This document shows positions 32,912-43,588 of a DNA stretch of 64,000 nt, in pieces (within the stretch, counting starts at the first letter, position 1; each line of letters begins with the position of its first letter). A program made the position numbers and the translations under genes. Origin of the DNA: Leucaena leucocephala. Lineage: Eukaryota; Streptophyta; Magnoliopsida; Fabales; Fabaceae. The DNA is taken from the NCBI GenBank assembly GCA_037074615.1, contig CM073562.1:15175001-15239000 (forward strand). Reading direction: 5' to 3'. The notes below the pieces were generated by a model. It had not been told where the DNA came from, did no database searches, and saw only the letters and a program-made list of their open reading frames with translations.

Positions 32912-35728
32912 TTACATTTTCCTACTATCTTCTTTCATTTCATGAATTTCATTCATCAAAACCTTAGAAGATAGACGATGGGTTGGCACAGCTAACAAAT
33001 GCTTAGATCTCGGTAAAGAGAGCCCAAATGATTCAGTCATGTCCATATCATCAGGCTTCATCCCATAAGGAAGCTCCCAATTAAAACAGTGTACAAGTTG
33101 AGCTATAACGAGTTTAACTGTAGTTAAACCCAGTTGCATTCCAAGACATTTTCTACGTCCTGAACCAAATGGTATGAGCTGAAAATCATGTCCTTGGAGA
33201 TCTATATTATTGTCCAAAAATCTTTCTGGATAAAACACATCAGCATTATCCGACCATATCTGAGGATCTCGTCCTAGTGCCCATAAGTTTACAAAGATTC
33301 GTGACTTTTTCTCTATGTAGTATTCATCGACCATAAAATCCTTTGTGGATGCTCGAGGGATAAATGGAGCAACAGGATGGAGTCTGAAATTCTCCTTAAC
33401 CACCAAGTTCAAGTAATTCAAATTTGATATATCTGTCTCTTTCACCATTCTGTTCATTCCGACCACAATTTCTAGCTCATCTTGAAGATTCTTCTTCACC
33501 CTCGGATTCCTCAAAAGTTCAGATAGAATCCAGTCGATAGTAATAGCAGAAGTTTCATATGCCCCAGAAATCAAAGACAATATTGTGGCCTTGATATCAT
33601 CTCTAGTAATTTCATGTTTTTGTTCATCATTCATGATGGGTTGATGATGCATTAGTAAGAGCAGTATGTCTATAAAGTCTTCATGTTTACCATCCTTGTG
33701 GGTGTTATTAGGAGCTTGCTCATGCTCCTTTATTATCTTCTCTATCAATTGGTCAACTTTTCTACTTATTTCCTTACAGCGTTGTTTTAGTCCCTGAACA
33801 CAGTAAGATTTGAATACTTCCATTATATATAAACGCTACTAATTTGGGATCCTTAATTTCATGTATGAAATCATTAACTAGTAATTTGGATTGAAAAAAA
33901 TTAGAAAGAAAATAATATAAAATAGGAGGGAAAACTCCAAAAAATAATAAATGTTTATTATTCTTGAAAGTTTTTTTTTCATTCATTAACATGTAATTTG
34001 GATGGAAAAAGATATTTTCCTCCCATCCCCCCCCCCTTAAAATCTAGGCATAAGTGGAAATTGCTGAAAAATCCTCCCCAAAATATTTATTGTCAAAATG
34101 TACATGAAATTTTTGTAAGGACCTAGGTTCTTTAGTAAATCAAACTTATTTTTAGCAGGTACAATTCTAACATATACTTTAATTATGTTCAAATGTTTTT
34201 ATTTTGATTTTTTTTTCACAGAGTTGAAGACAGATTGTACTAAGATAAAGAAGAATTGTACCAATTAAAGATGAGTTGCACGCGTGTTATTTTAAAAGTA
34301 AAATGGGAGTTATTTGCATGAAATTAAAGATATATTGTATATAAGTGAAGAGTTGTGCTCATTCAAAAATCTAGGTACATTTGTGCTATAAATTCTTTAA
34401 ATAGGAATTTATCAGCAATTTTTCCGCTGACCAGACAATTCATGTTATTTAGTTAAAGCATCATACCTGGAGATCAAATGCTGTTAACCAAGGCACTATA
34501 TATCTGCAAGATTAAATGCTCCGGCTAATCTCACCGTTTCAGAAATGAGCCCTTTGAGATCAAATCGGTCATCCTTATTGCGTCCCAATATAATCTTATA
34601 AACTATATCTTCTGAGAGCCCATGAACTTTCTCAGTAATGTCCACAATCCCACCCATCTTAGCAGCATTGTCCAATGACTTCACCATCATTCTTATCTCT
34701 TCCCTCTTAACATGACAAAACAACTCTTGATTTGAAGCCCCAAAAAGATGTTGCCTGCTGAGTTTCTTCATGTGCCGCCAATATGAACCATACTCACAAA
34801 AGGCTACACCCTTGGAGCCGTAAAATAGGTAATCGGTGGCCTGAGTCTGAGGACGATCTGCGAAAACCGGGTCCTGTGTCTTGAGGAATAGTTCGGCTGC
34901 TTCAGGGGAAGAGACCACAATGGTTGGGACCTGTCCAAGCCGTAAGGACATGATGGGTCCATATTTGTTGGCCAGAGATTGAAGGTTGCGATGTGGAAGT
35001 GTGCCCAACAAGTGCATGTTTCCAATCATGGGGAGAGCCATAGGACCTATTGAATTATGTAGAAAATGAAGGAAAAATATTAAAGCTAAGTAAACTCAAA
35101 ATAAAGACTCCCTCACTCCCTAATATAACAATTAGTTAACTTTTAATAATACATTAAAAAAACTAAATAAATCAATAAATATAATTAATATAAGAGCTAA
35201 CTGACTAATTTAGATAAATTAATAAATATATAATATAAATTTATCTTAAGGTATTGAATTTGATCATAATTAATTAATATATTTATTTAATAAAAAATTA
35301 TTTATTTAATTTCTTTAATTTATCTAAAGAAGTCAACTAGCTCATATATTAAAGATCAGAAGAATACTTCTTGAGTCTTTAATATATAGCTACTTAACTA
35401 ATTTAGATAAATTAAAAAAATTAAATAAATTATTTAATTATAATAAATATAACATAATATCTCTAAAATATTATTGTAGTTAAATTAATTTAAAAAATAA
35501 AATAAATATTAGAGATAAATAAAATTGAAATCTCTTGCGTTTAGAACCAAAATTAACACGTTTTTAACTAGTTCTATATTTAGAATCAAATGAATAATTT
35601 GAATGACAAATACCTGGAGGACGTTGCGGAGCATGTTTGATCTGATTATTCGAACGCAAGAAGATGGAAAGAATGTAAATGAAGACCAGGAGGAGAAATG
35701 CAGGAATGGCTACTGTTGAAGGAGACAT
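32912..35728 (-). pseudogene. cytochrome P450, CYP71 clan, copy B, broken by a 2-bp insertion in exon 2
   Basis: Exons 35728-35614, 35046-34467, 33793-32912. Exon 1 gives MSPSTVAIPAFLLLVFIYIL, then hinge QRPPG. Exon 3 is fully open with SGAYETSAIT, KENFR, YPERF and heme loop PFGSGRRKCLG. Exon 2 is 580 nt, while it is 578 nt in copies A and C. The extra 2 nt are a TA in 'gatatatag' near 34496-34503: copy-like sequence would read AFNLADIVPWLTAFDLQ, but the frame hits TAG at 34496-34498 after 221 codons. The rest would be out of frame. Everything else looks functional, so this is a recent loss, a segregating allele, or a sequencing error in a short TA run. A product ending before the heme loop cannot be active. 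Confidence 0.8.
35107..35371. mobile_element. Stowaway-like MITE in intron 1 of P450 copy B
   Basis: The left end ctccctcactccctaatata, continuing into attagttaactt, pairs with the reverse complement of the right end (cttctgatctttaatatatg, then agctagttgactt). A second, more diverged unit of the same type seems to follow directly (about 35374-35595, 'agtctttaatatatagctac'). Both are AT-rich and noncoding. Confidence 0.6.
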
Positions 35729-35765
35729 GGTTGACGGGGTGATCTACCCACACATAGTATAGAGA

Positions 35766-35786
35766 ATATATATATATATATATAAT

Positions 35787-35818
<32 letters not shown>
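35766..35818. repeat. (AT)n(GT)n compound microsatellite upstream of P450 copy B
   Basis: Alternating AT and then GT dinucleotides about 40 bp upstream of the copy B start codon, in the likely leader or core promoter. Length variation here could affect promoter spacing. Confidence 0.9.
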
Positions 35819-35821
35819 CAT

Positions 35822-35985
35822 GGTGACTAAGAATTGGATCCTATTTACTTTTTTGGGGGCAACAATTAAATGCCACTTTTTTTTCAACATGCATGACTTA
35901 CTCGTGATATGAGATTAGGCAACCTAACCCACTTTGGGGAAAGTAAAATCTAGGATGGACCCGCCTGAAATCTCTTTTAGTGAGG
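35822..35985 (-). promoter_or_regulatory. upstream block shared by P450 copies B and C (B copy)
   Basis: This block matches 40649-40812 upstream of copy C. Shared words include 'tgactaagaattgg', 'ttttttgggggcaa' type runs, 'caacatgcatga', 'cctaacccact' and 'cctgaaatctc'. It contains CATGCATG, an RY-type motif. Conservation may come only from the duplication that made the cluster; a regulatory role is inferred. Confidence 0.5.
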
Positions 35986-36450
35986 TGCTTTATAACTTTT
36001 AATGAAAAAATTATTAATCTTTCCTTTTGTTATAATTTTTAATTTAATTATAACTTGATTGTTAAACTCAATAAAATTTATTTTTTATAATTTTAATCTA
36101 ATTATAATTTAATCTTTAAATTTTAACTCGATATAATTTAATCTATATATTTTAGTAATTTAAGATATTAATTTATATACTTTAAAAAATAAAATTATAT
36201 ATTTAAAAATTAAAAATTAAGATTTTAAAATAGTTAAACTTAAAACTGAATTATATTAAATTAAAATTTAAAGATTAAATTAATTATATTAAAATTATAA
36301 AAATTAAATTATATTAAATTAAAATTTAAAAACTGAGTCCTAACATATTTATAAAAAAATAAAAAATTATGCTTTATCCCCAAAAAGTGGCTACCTTGGA
36401 ATCATATTGTATATAGTTGGCATCTGATATGGACGATCCACGCATGAGAT

Positions 36451-36451
36451 A

Positions 36452-36493
<42 letters not shown>

Positions 36494-36494
36494 G
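36451..36494. repeat. (AT)n(AG)n compound microsatellite
   Basis: About 11 AT units followed by about 10 AG units in the spacer between P450 copies B and C. Confidence 0.9.
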
Positions 36495-37299
36495 AGGGGT
36501 TAAGATGTATATAACAATATAAAATATTTTTTAAATAATACTCAGTATTATAATTTTTAAACTAATTTATGCTACTAAAAAATATTTTATAGTGTTAAAT
36601 GAACTCATAAATTAACTTAAAATATTGAATACTACTAAAAAAATTATTTTAGAGTATTAGATATAACTAAACCCATAGCATGATATGATTGACAACTAAA
36701 TCTTCACTATATCAAAATGAAATTTTATCAAGTGCTTATTTAGAAAACTCTAAACTAAAGTTTTAAAAGAGTTTTGTAGCTCAAAATTTAATTTAGGAAA
36801 ATTTTAAAACAAATAATTATATTTGTACAAAATAATTTTTGGATCAAATCATAATTTAAAATTATTTTTTTGGATAAACTACTGAGACTAGCTTCTAGAA
36901 CGATAAAATAGTTTATGGACTACTCAATTACTATTTTACTCTTATTTTTTCTTACACACTATTCCATCTCTTAGCTCTTAACTCTTCTTTCTTTTCACTC
37001 TTCTCTACCCCCTCTCCTCTCACTTTTTTACCATCTCTTCTCTATCAAATTTTTAATAAAATTATATCATTTCTAGTAATTTTTTAATTATAAAAGTCTT
37101 TTTGATAATAACTACCTAAATACTCATTTATCTAGAACTATATTTTTTCTATAAATTTTTGTTCAAAAACTATTTTGTCCAAAAAAAAATTTTTTACAAG
37201 TCATTTTTTAAACTTTTATCTAAATGAATATTTACGTAAAAGCTGCTTGGCTTATAAATGTGTTGGTTGAATGGATTCATATGCTCTGAAATTTTAAAT

Positions 37300-37801
37300 G
37301 CAGAGAGGAAAATTTCGGTGCTATAATTTTGGTAATGAATGAAATTATCATGCACATTGTCAAGTTAGAAAATTTTGGTATGGGTTTTAATTTACGAGTT
37401 AAAAAGGGAATAAAGATCCATGCTCCTACTTGTTTACTCTGTTTGGCTTTCTGTCAAATGATGAGCTTGATCTTATGTAGATGAAACTTACTAATTGATA
37501 TTTTTCAGGGTTTTAATCAATTTCACACCAAACTACATAATTATATGGTTGCCGCTTGAATTCTGCTGCGAACCCATCTCCTGCCCCTGGCAATATTTCA
37601 TCATCCTGAAAGTCTGACCATAATGTCTATCATGTATATCTGTTCTTTTCACAGGTATGTGACAGAGGATAAGATCGCTAACCGAACAATAGATATTTCT
37701 TTCCAAATTGATCCTGGTTCAAATATTTCTCTTGTCAACTCTGAATTTCTTGGAGATTCTTCATCACTCTTTACTTTCTCTACAATTAATAAAAATGTTT
37801 A
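37300..37801 (+). pseudogene. possible LTR-retrotransposon gag/protease relic
   Basis: At about 37318-37365 the translation CYNFGNE-stop-NYHAHCQV looks like a decayed CCHC zinc knuckle. Further on, 37656-37801 reads YVTEDKIANRTIDISFQIDP and then GSNISLVNSEFLG, like a retroviral-type aspartic protease with D-P-G in place of D-S/T-G. Both have the order expected for gag-protease. No reverse transcriptase, integrase or LTR was found, so this is tentative. Confidence 0.35.
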
Positions 37802-37884
37802 GCACGGTTATCTAATTTTGTTCTAGAATTTTGTGTGAATTGTAGATACTTACAAATTTTCTTAAATCAATATTATCTAAGAGG

Positions 37885-38166
37885 TACTACCTTCAGTCTT
37901 TAATATAAAAATTAATTAATTTTTTTATATAGATTAATAAAATTAAATAAATATATTAATTAAATAATATAAGAGTTAGTTAATTAATTTAGATAAATTG
38001 AGAGTTAACTAATTTAAGTAAATTGAGAATTATATAATATGTATTCATTCTGACAAAGATTAGAATTAGTTTTAATTAATTAATTTTTTTAATCTAAAAA
38101 AATCAACTAACTTACTTAAGGACTGGAGTGAGTATTAACTAGCTTACTTAAGGATAGGAGGGAGTA
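37885..38166. mobile_element. Stowaway-like MITE with duplicated right end
   Basis: Left end tactaccttcagtctttaat and onward; reverse complement of right end tactccctcctatccttaag. TA flanks both ends. The right terminus appears twice in tandem ('acttacttaaggactggagt' and 'gcttacttaaggataggagg'). Confidence 0.7.
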
Positions 38167-38412
38167 TTAAGAAAAGAACAATGTCACTTTTAGTTGTTAA
38201 AGGTTAATGTTAATTTTTTAATTATCAACAGTAATTTTTCACTATTTTTTAAATAATTTTGGAGTCCGAATATTAGTCAAAACAAAAAACACTATAGATA
38301 CTCACTCAGAATTCTTGATATAGGTATAATTGATCAAAGTTGGCACCATAATGTACCTATCTAAACCACATTTCACATAAAGACACGTACACTTAAACCA
38401 AAATTAATTATT

Positions 38413-40590
38413 CTAATTATAAACTTCTGGGAGTACACGATGGGCTGGCACAGCCAACAATGGCTTGGCTCTCCCGATGGAGAAGCCAAATGTTTCAGTC
38501 ATGTCCATGTCACCAGGTTTCATCCCATAAGGTAGCTCCCAATCAAAACAATGAACTAGCTGAGCTATAACCATTTTGACCATAGTCAAACCCAAATGGA
38601 TTCCAGGACATTTTCTACGACCCGACCCAAATGGTATAAGTTGAAAATGATTCCCTTGAAGGTCAACATGGCTATTCAAAAACCTCTCTGGATAAAACAT
38701 GTCTGCATTACCTGTCCATGTCTTGAGGTCTCTTCCTATTGACCAATTATTCACCATGATTCGTGTGTTTTTCTGTATGAAGTAACCATTAACTATAATA
38801 TCTTGTGTTGATTTTCTAGGGATGAATATTCCCACAGGATAGAGTCTTAAAATCTCCTTGATCACCATATCCAAGTAGTTCAACTTTGATATGTCAGCTT
38901 CTTCCACCATTTTATCCATTCCTATTGCAGTTTCAAGCTCGTCTTGCAGCTTCTTCATCACCCTTGAATCTCTAAAGAGTTCACATAAAGCCCAATCGAT
39001 GGTCAAAACAGTATTTTCAAATGAAGCAAATATGATCTCTAACGCAGTGCCCTTGATGTTGTGACGAGTTATCACATTAAGGTTTTGTATTTGTTCATCA
39101 TCATCATTCAAGGGTTGGTTCATCAGTGAGAGTAATATGTCTATGAAGTCATCATTCTGATTCTCACCACCTTTTCGCTCATTAAAAGCTTGCTCATGCT
39201 CCTTCAATATCTTCTCCAACAGTTCATCGAGCGCTTCACTGGTTTCCCTTAACTGTCTAGTTATTCCCTGATATTCATAAATTTGATATACTATCATCAT
39301 TGAATATGATAAAGTAGTGATAATGAACTAGAAACATACATGCGCTTTAATTTGCTCATGAGTTATTATCTTAAAGTAGGGGTATAATAGGGTCTTAGAC
39401 TCTTCAACTTTAATAGCTAACTTTTAAGGTATAATTTTTCAAGTCACTTGATACTTTTATCCTAAATATAAAGAGAAAACCATATCTCAAATGCTTAACC
39501 TTCTCCATATAAGATTTATGATATAATTCATATTCCCTCTAATATTTAATATAAAATTTAATTAGTTAATTTTTTTAAATATATTAAAAAAATTAAATAA
39601 ATCAGTTAATTATAATAAAATCTAATCTTTCAAGACTAATTCATATTATATACTCTTTATTCTACCTAAAATAATAAATTAAATATTATATTAGTTATAA
39701 TTAACTGATTTACTTAATTTCTTTAATTTATAAAAAATTAACTAATTTTTATATTAAAGATTAGGAGAAATATTATATATACACTAAAATTTGTGTTTTT
39801 TCCATACCTGAAGATCAAAAGCTCCTAATGTAGGCACAAAATCTACAAGATTAAAAGCTCCACCCAATCTCAAAGCCTTGGAAACGAGGCCTTTCAAATC
39901 AAACTGGTCATCCCGATTTCGTCCCAATATCATCTTACAGACTATGTCTTCAAGAAGAGAATTCACTTTCTCACTAACATTCACAACTTCACCTACTGTT
40001 GCAGCATGCCCCGTTGATTTGACCATCATTCTTAGCTCCCTCCTCCTAAGTGGACCAAATAGCTCATGTTTTGAAGCACTTAAAAGATGTAGAGTGCAGA
40101 GTTTCTTCATGTTGCGCCAGTATGAACCATACTCGGAAAAAGCCATGCCCTGGCTGCCATAGAAAAGGTAATCAGTAGCTTGACTTTGAGGTCGGCTAGC
40201 GAAAGCCGGGTCATGGGTCTTGAGGAATAGTTCAGCAGCTTCAGGAGAGGACACCACAATGGCTTGGACCTGTCCCAGCCACAGGGACATGATGGGTCCA
40301 TATTTGTTGGCCAGAGATTGAAGGTTGCGATGTGGAAGTGTGCCCAACAAGTGAATGTTGCCAATAATGGGGAGAGCCAGAGGACCTATTGATATATATA
40401 TATATAGAAAGTGAAAGAGAAATATGAATGCTGAGTAAACTTAAAATAAACAATTCCTCAAATGACAAATACCTGGAGGACGTTTGCGAGCATCTTTGCT
40501 GTGATTATTCAAACGTAAGAAGGTGGGAAGAATGTAAATGAAGATCAGGAGGAGGAAAGCAGGAATGGCTAGTACTGTTGAAGGCAACAT
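38413..40590 (-). CDS. cytochrome P450, CYP71 clan (CYP736A-like), copy C, intact with altered I-helix
   Basis: Exons 40590-40473, 40385-39808, 39267-38413; 1551 nt, 516 aa, all phases equal to copy A. ER-anchored heme monooxygenase of unknown substrate. Exon 1 has the anchor MLPSTVLAIPAFLLLIFIYI and hinge KRPPG; exon 2 has WRNMKKLC; exon 3 has KEILR (ExxR), YPERF and heme loop PFGSGRRKCPG. The I-helix oxygen motif, GAYET in A and B, reads ASFEN here: the first G is A and the conserved Thr is Asn. P450s lacking this Thr exist, and some catalyse non-classical reactions. Exon 3 carries a longer acidic loop (DDDEQIQNLN). No lesion. Intron 2 contains a MITE. Confidence 0.9.
39531..39778. mobile_element. 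Stowaway-like MITE in intron 2 of P450 copy C
   Basis: Left end ccctctaatatttaatataa and then aatttaattagttaattt pairs well with the reverse complement of the right end (ctcctaatctttaatataaa, then aattagttaattt). This is the best-preserved inverted repeat of this family here. No coding capacity. Confidence 0.75.
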
Positions 40591-41481
40591 GCTTGACTTG
40601 ATAGGGTCATTAACACATATAGGATAGAAAACATATATAGTGATTTTATAGTGACTAAGAATTGGGCCCTCTTTACTTTTTGGGGGGCAATAATTGAATA
40701 TCGCATTTGCCTTTCAACATGCATGATTTTCCCTCATGACATGAGTAACCTAACCCACTACGAAGAAAATCTTGGTGGACCTGCCTGAAATCTCATTCGG
40801 TGAGTGCTTTTTGTTTTTAAGGCTGAAGTGAGGTGCTTTTTCCAAAATAAAAATATATTAGTTTCGTCCGTACCCATTATTGAAAGGAGTGCATCCTTCC
40901 GAATAGGATTTCCCCCTTCTATTTGTCAGATAATTATTCTTCTGATGGAATCCTTTTATCCTGTCCCTACTTTGTGATCTCGTTGGTACTCTAATTCCGA
41001 GAAGAGCTCAAAGGGGGGAAAACCCAGACCAGAAATTTTAGATCTTAGCATATGTGCTTGCCGAAAACCAACAAAATCATGAGAAATAGTTAGCGTTTTA
41101 GTGAGACCAAAACACGTACTATAATATTGGAAACAAAACACTTACTATGAGAAATAGTTGGCGTTGGACGCACAAACTACACGAACTCTGATCACATGTG
41201 GCCATCTTAAATCTCTATCGTATAGTGTAAACGAGCAAAATTGAAATGGCCATTACCAATGGACATCATAATGTGCTCTGAAAATTGAACTGACTAGGGA
41301 TACTTAATGGGCCAGAATTCGTAAAAGCTTTTGTCAATCAAGAAATTCATTATGGAACTAATCAAAACTTGATAACAAGTTTATATATATCTAAAATTCT
41401 CACAATTCAGAAGACAATATGGTTTTCTTAATTGCTCTTAATTAAAATCCAATCTCGAGTATAATTGTAGGCATATTCACA
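40591..41481. other. promoter side of P450 copy C and spacer to OEP16
   Basis: The segment 40649-40812 matches the upstream block of copy B and includes CATGCATG at 40718-40725. The remainder is unique sequence with no gene. The right end borders the 3'UTR of the leftward OEP16-2-like gene. Confidence 0.45.
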
Positions 41482-43588
41482 CTAGAAAATGCCAGAGAGA
41501 AGATTTGCTGCCGTCGAGATGGCAGCTCCAGTAATAGCACACTGCACAATCTGTTCGTGACAAGAGTCATCTAACGTAAGTGCAAGTGCTGCACCGGTAA
41601 TAGCTCCTGCAACCGCACTGTTTTTCTGCATCAAACACAGTTCGTGATTATGCTGAATCATTTTGGTGAACTCCAGAAACAGAACAATCTTCAGCTAAGC
41701 TAAGCTAAAGAAAAATCTTCATGCCTAAAACAATGAGACAGACTTAATTCTTGTCATTGTTCATTTTAAAAACGGTCCATTTAAAAGGGGCTCTTAGCTT
41801 CATTTATATAAGAACTTGAACTTTTGGCATGATAGTAAAGCTCTTGATCCAGGCAAAGACATAGTCAATTAGATTTGAAAGTTCAATTGTAGAACCCTTA
41901 AGACCATTTGTATTACCCAATCATGACTTCCACGAGCCTCCTTTAGACCGTATGTGAGACCTGAATACATTCCTGCAGCCAAACCTGCATGTTGGGAGAA
42001 GAATATGTTTAGGTTCAGAGTAGTCCAATCATCCACAATAGATCAACATCATAAGCGTGAGAAACTCACAAATATAGATTTACTGTGTCAAAAATATCCT
42101 TTTACTCGCAAATGAACACATTTATTTTTTTGTAATTTCAATAGTTATAGAAGAATGAAGTGTATTATAGGTTGAGAACGTATATCATTACCCCATTGTA
42201 AGGACTCTTTCCCAGTATTTTTCACCTGATCAAGAATAAACGCAACACTGATTAGCAGGAAGTCCATGATAAAGAATAACATGACAGAAGAGTTAACTAT
42301 TTGAAACTATTTATAGTTTAGCTCAATTATATTTGAAAGTTCAATTGTAAAACATTCAAGACATTAGCAACATGTCTTGAAATGTTCATGTGGGAAAACT
42401 TCAATGTTATAAGTTTATGTAAAATCTCACCATGGCCTCAAGAGATTTACTGCTGGTCTCTCCTGCATTTACAAAACAAAGGTTCACACAACAATATTTT
42501 CAGACTTGTCAAAAGGTATATGAAATGACATCATATCACAGAACAATATCTCCTGTCTTAGATACCTCTGAGACCTGGAAGACGATTTTTCTTGGCACCA
42601 GGTAGTACTTCTGGTGGTAGACCCTCATTATTATCAAGTCCAGCACCTAAAAATCCAAACAGACATGTAGTAAATACTAAATTGTCCCATCAAGTTTCCA
42701 TTTACTTATGGGATCAATCAAATCTAACACTTCGCCACTGTTTTCTATTAATCACACTTAAATGTTTGTCACTTACACCAAAATAGCTTAAGATTAACCC
42801 ACCATTTCCTTATATAACCTCTAATCATACAACGTGGAACTTCGTCGCACATTTAATATTTCCTCTACTATTTCTTTTTCTTTTTAATCTTAATTCTCTC
42901 TGTTATCATGGAACATATGATAAAATCTTCAAGAAAAAGTGCGATGAGGAATCATTTAGCGAACCTTCAATGGCCGAAAAATAAGCTTCGCGAGACAGTG
43001 CTTGGGCGGCTCCTATCTGGTAAACACGCATCCCCCACCATAAGAAAGAGTTTTACCGATATGCGCTCACACATGTACATACAGAGCAAGAGTAAATTAC
43101 ACTAGCATTTGTCTTCTTTTGGGAAAGAGTTTTACCGATATGCGCTCACACACGTACATACAGAGCAAGAGCAAATTACACTAGCATTTTTCTTCTTTTG
43201 GGCATGAAGAGTTATAGCATTTGAGACCTATATTACATTGATTCAAATCCTCAAAATAAAATCATAATTATTATATGTAGTCTTCATGACATCAAGATCG
43301 GCCATTCTTAGTTCAGAGAAATTGATTTCTCGTCACCTTCCATGTTAGGGACCATTCTACAAGACACACCATTTCCTTTCCCTTAATTTGCTAATCCTCC
43401 AACGGAATATGTTTCACGATTCACGACCTGAACGATAATTTACTCGAAGGGAAAGAGGTTACCCCTGCGGCTTTGACGAAGCTCTCAGCAATGCGATTGA
43501 GAAGAGGGTGGCCAAGGTCGAAGAAACCCCCTTTGTCAAAACCTCGAAGCTCATCCAACAAAGACCGTGTTTCCAAGTTACCGCTCAT
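41482..43588 (-). CDS. OEP162: outer plastid envelope channel OEP16-2-like, 7 exons
   Basis: Exons 43588-43463, 43016-42965, 42646-42566, 42462-42431, 42225-42192, 41984-41917, 41625-41482; 537 nt, 178 aa, the length of Arabidopsis OEP16-2 (At4g16160). OEP16 proteins (Tim17/Tim22/PRAT family) are four-helix channels of the plastid outer envelope selective for amino acids and amines; the OEP16-2 type is linked to seed and pollen. Visible parts: DLGHPLLNRIAESFVKAA near the N-terminus; a polar insert LPPEVLPGAKKNRLPG specific to this subtype; VKNTGKESLQWGLAAGMYSG, the PRAT-like core; and CAITGAAISTAANLLSGIF at the end. Two short exons (32 and 34 nt) are needed for frame. Intron 1 has a 79-bp tandem duplication. 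No lesions. Confidence 0.93.
43045..43202 (+). repeat. 79-bp tandem duplication in OEP16-2 intron 1
   Basis: Positions 43045-43123 and 43124-43202 are near-identical, with a few substitutions. The copies start about 30 bp upstream (in transcript terms) of the exon 2 acceptor. Confidence 0.9.

Larger units (their letters stand above)
35986..38412. other. AT-rich spacer between copies B and C with retroelement and MITE debris
   Basis: Mostly very AT-rich. It holds an (AT)n(AG)n microsatellite (36451-36494), a possible LTR-retrotransposon gag-protease relic (about 37290-37800), and a MITE (37885-38166), listed separately. No intact gene. Confidence 0.5.
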
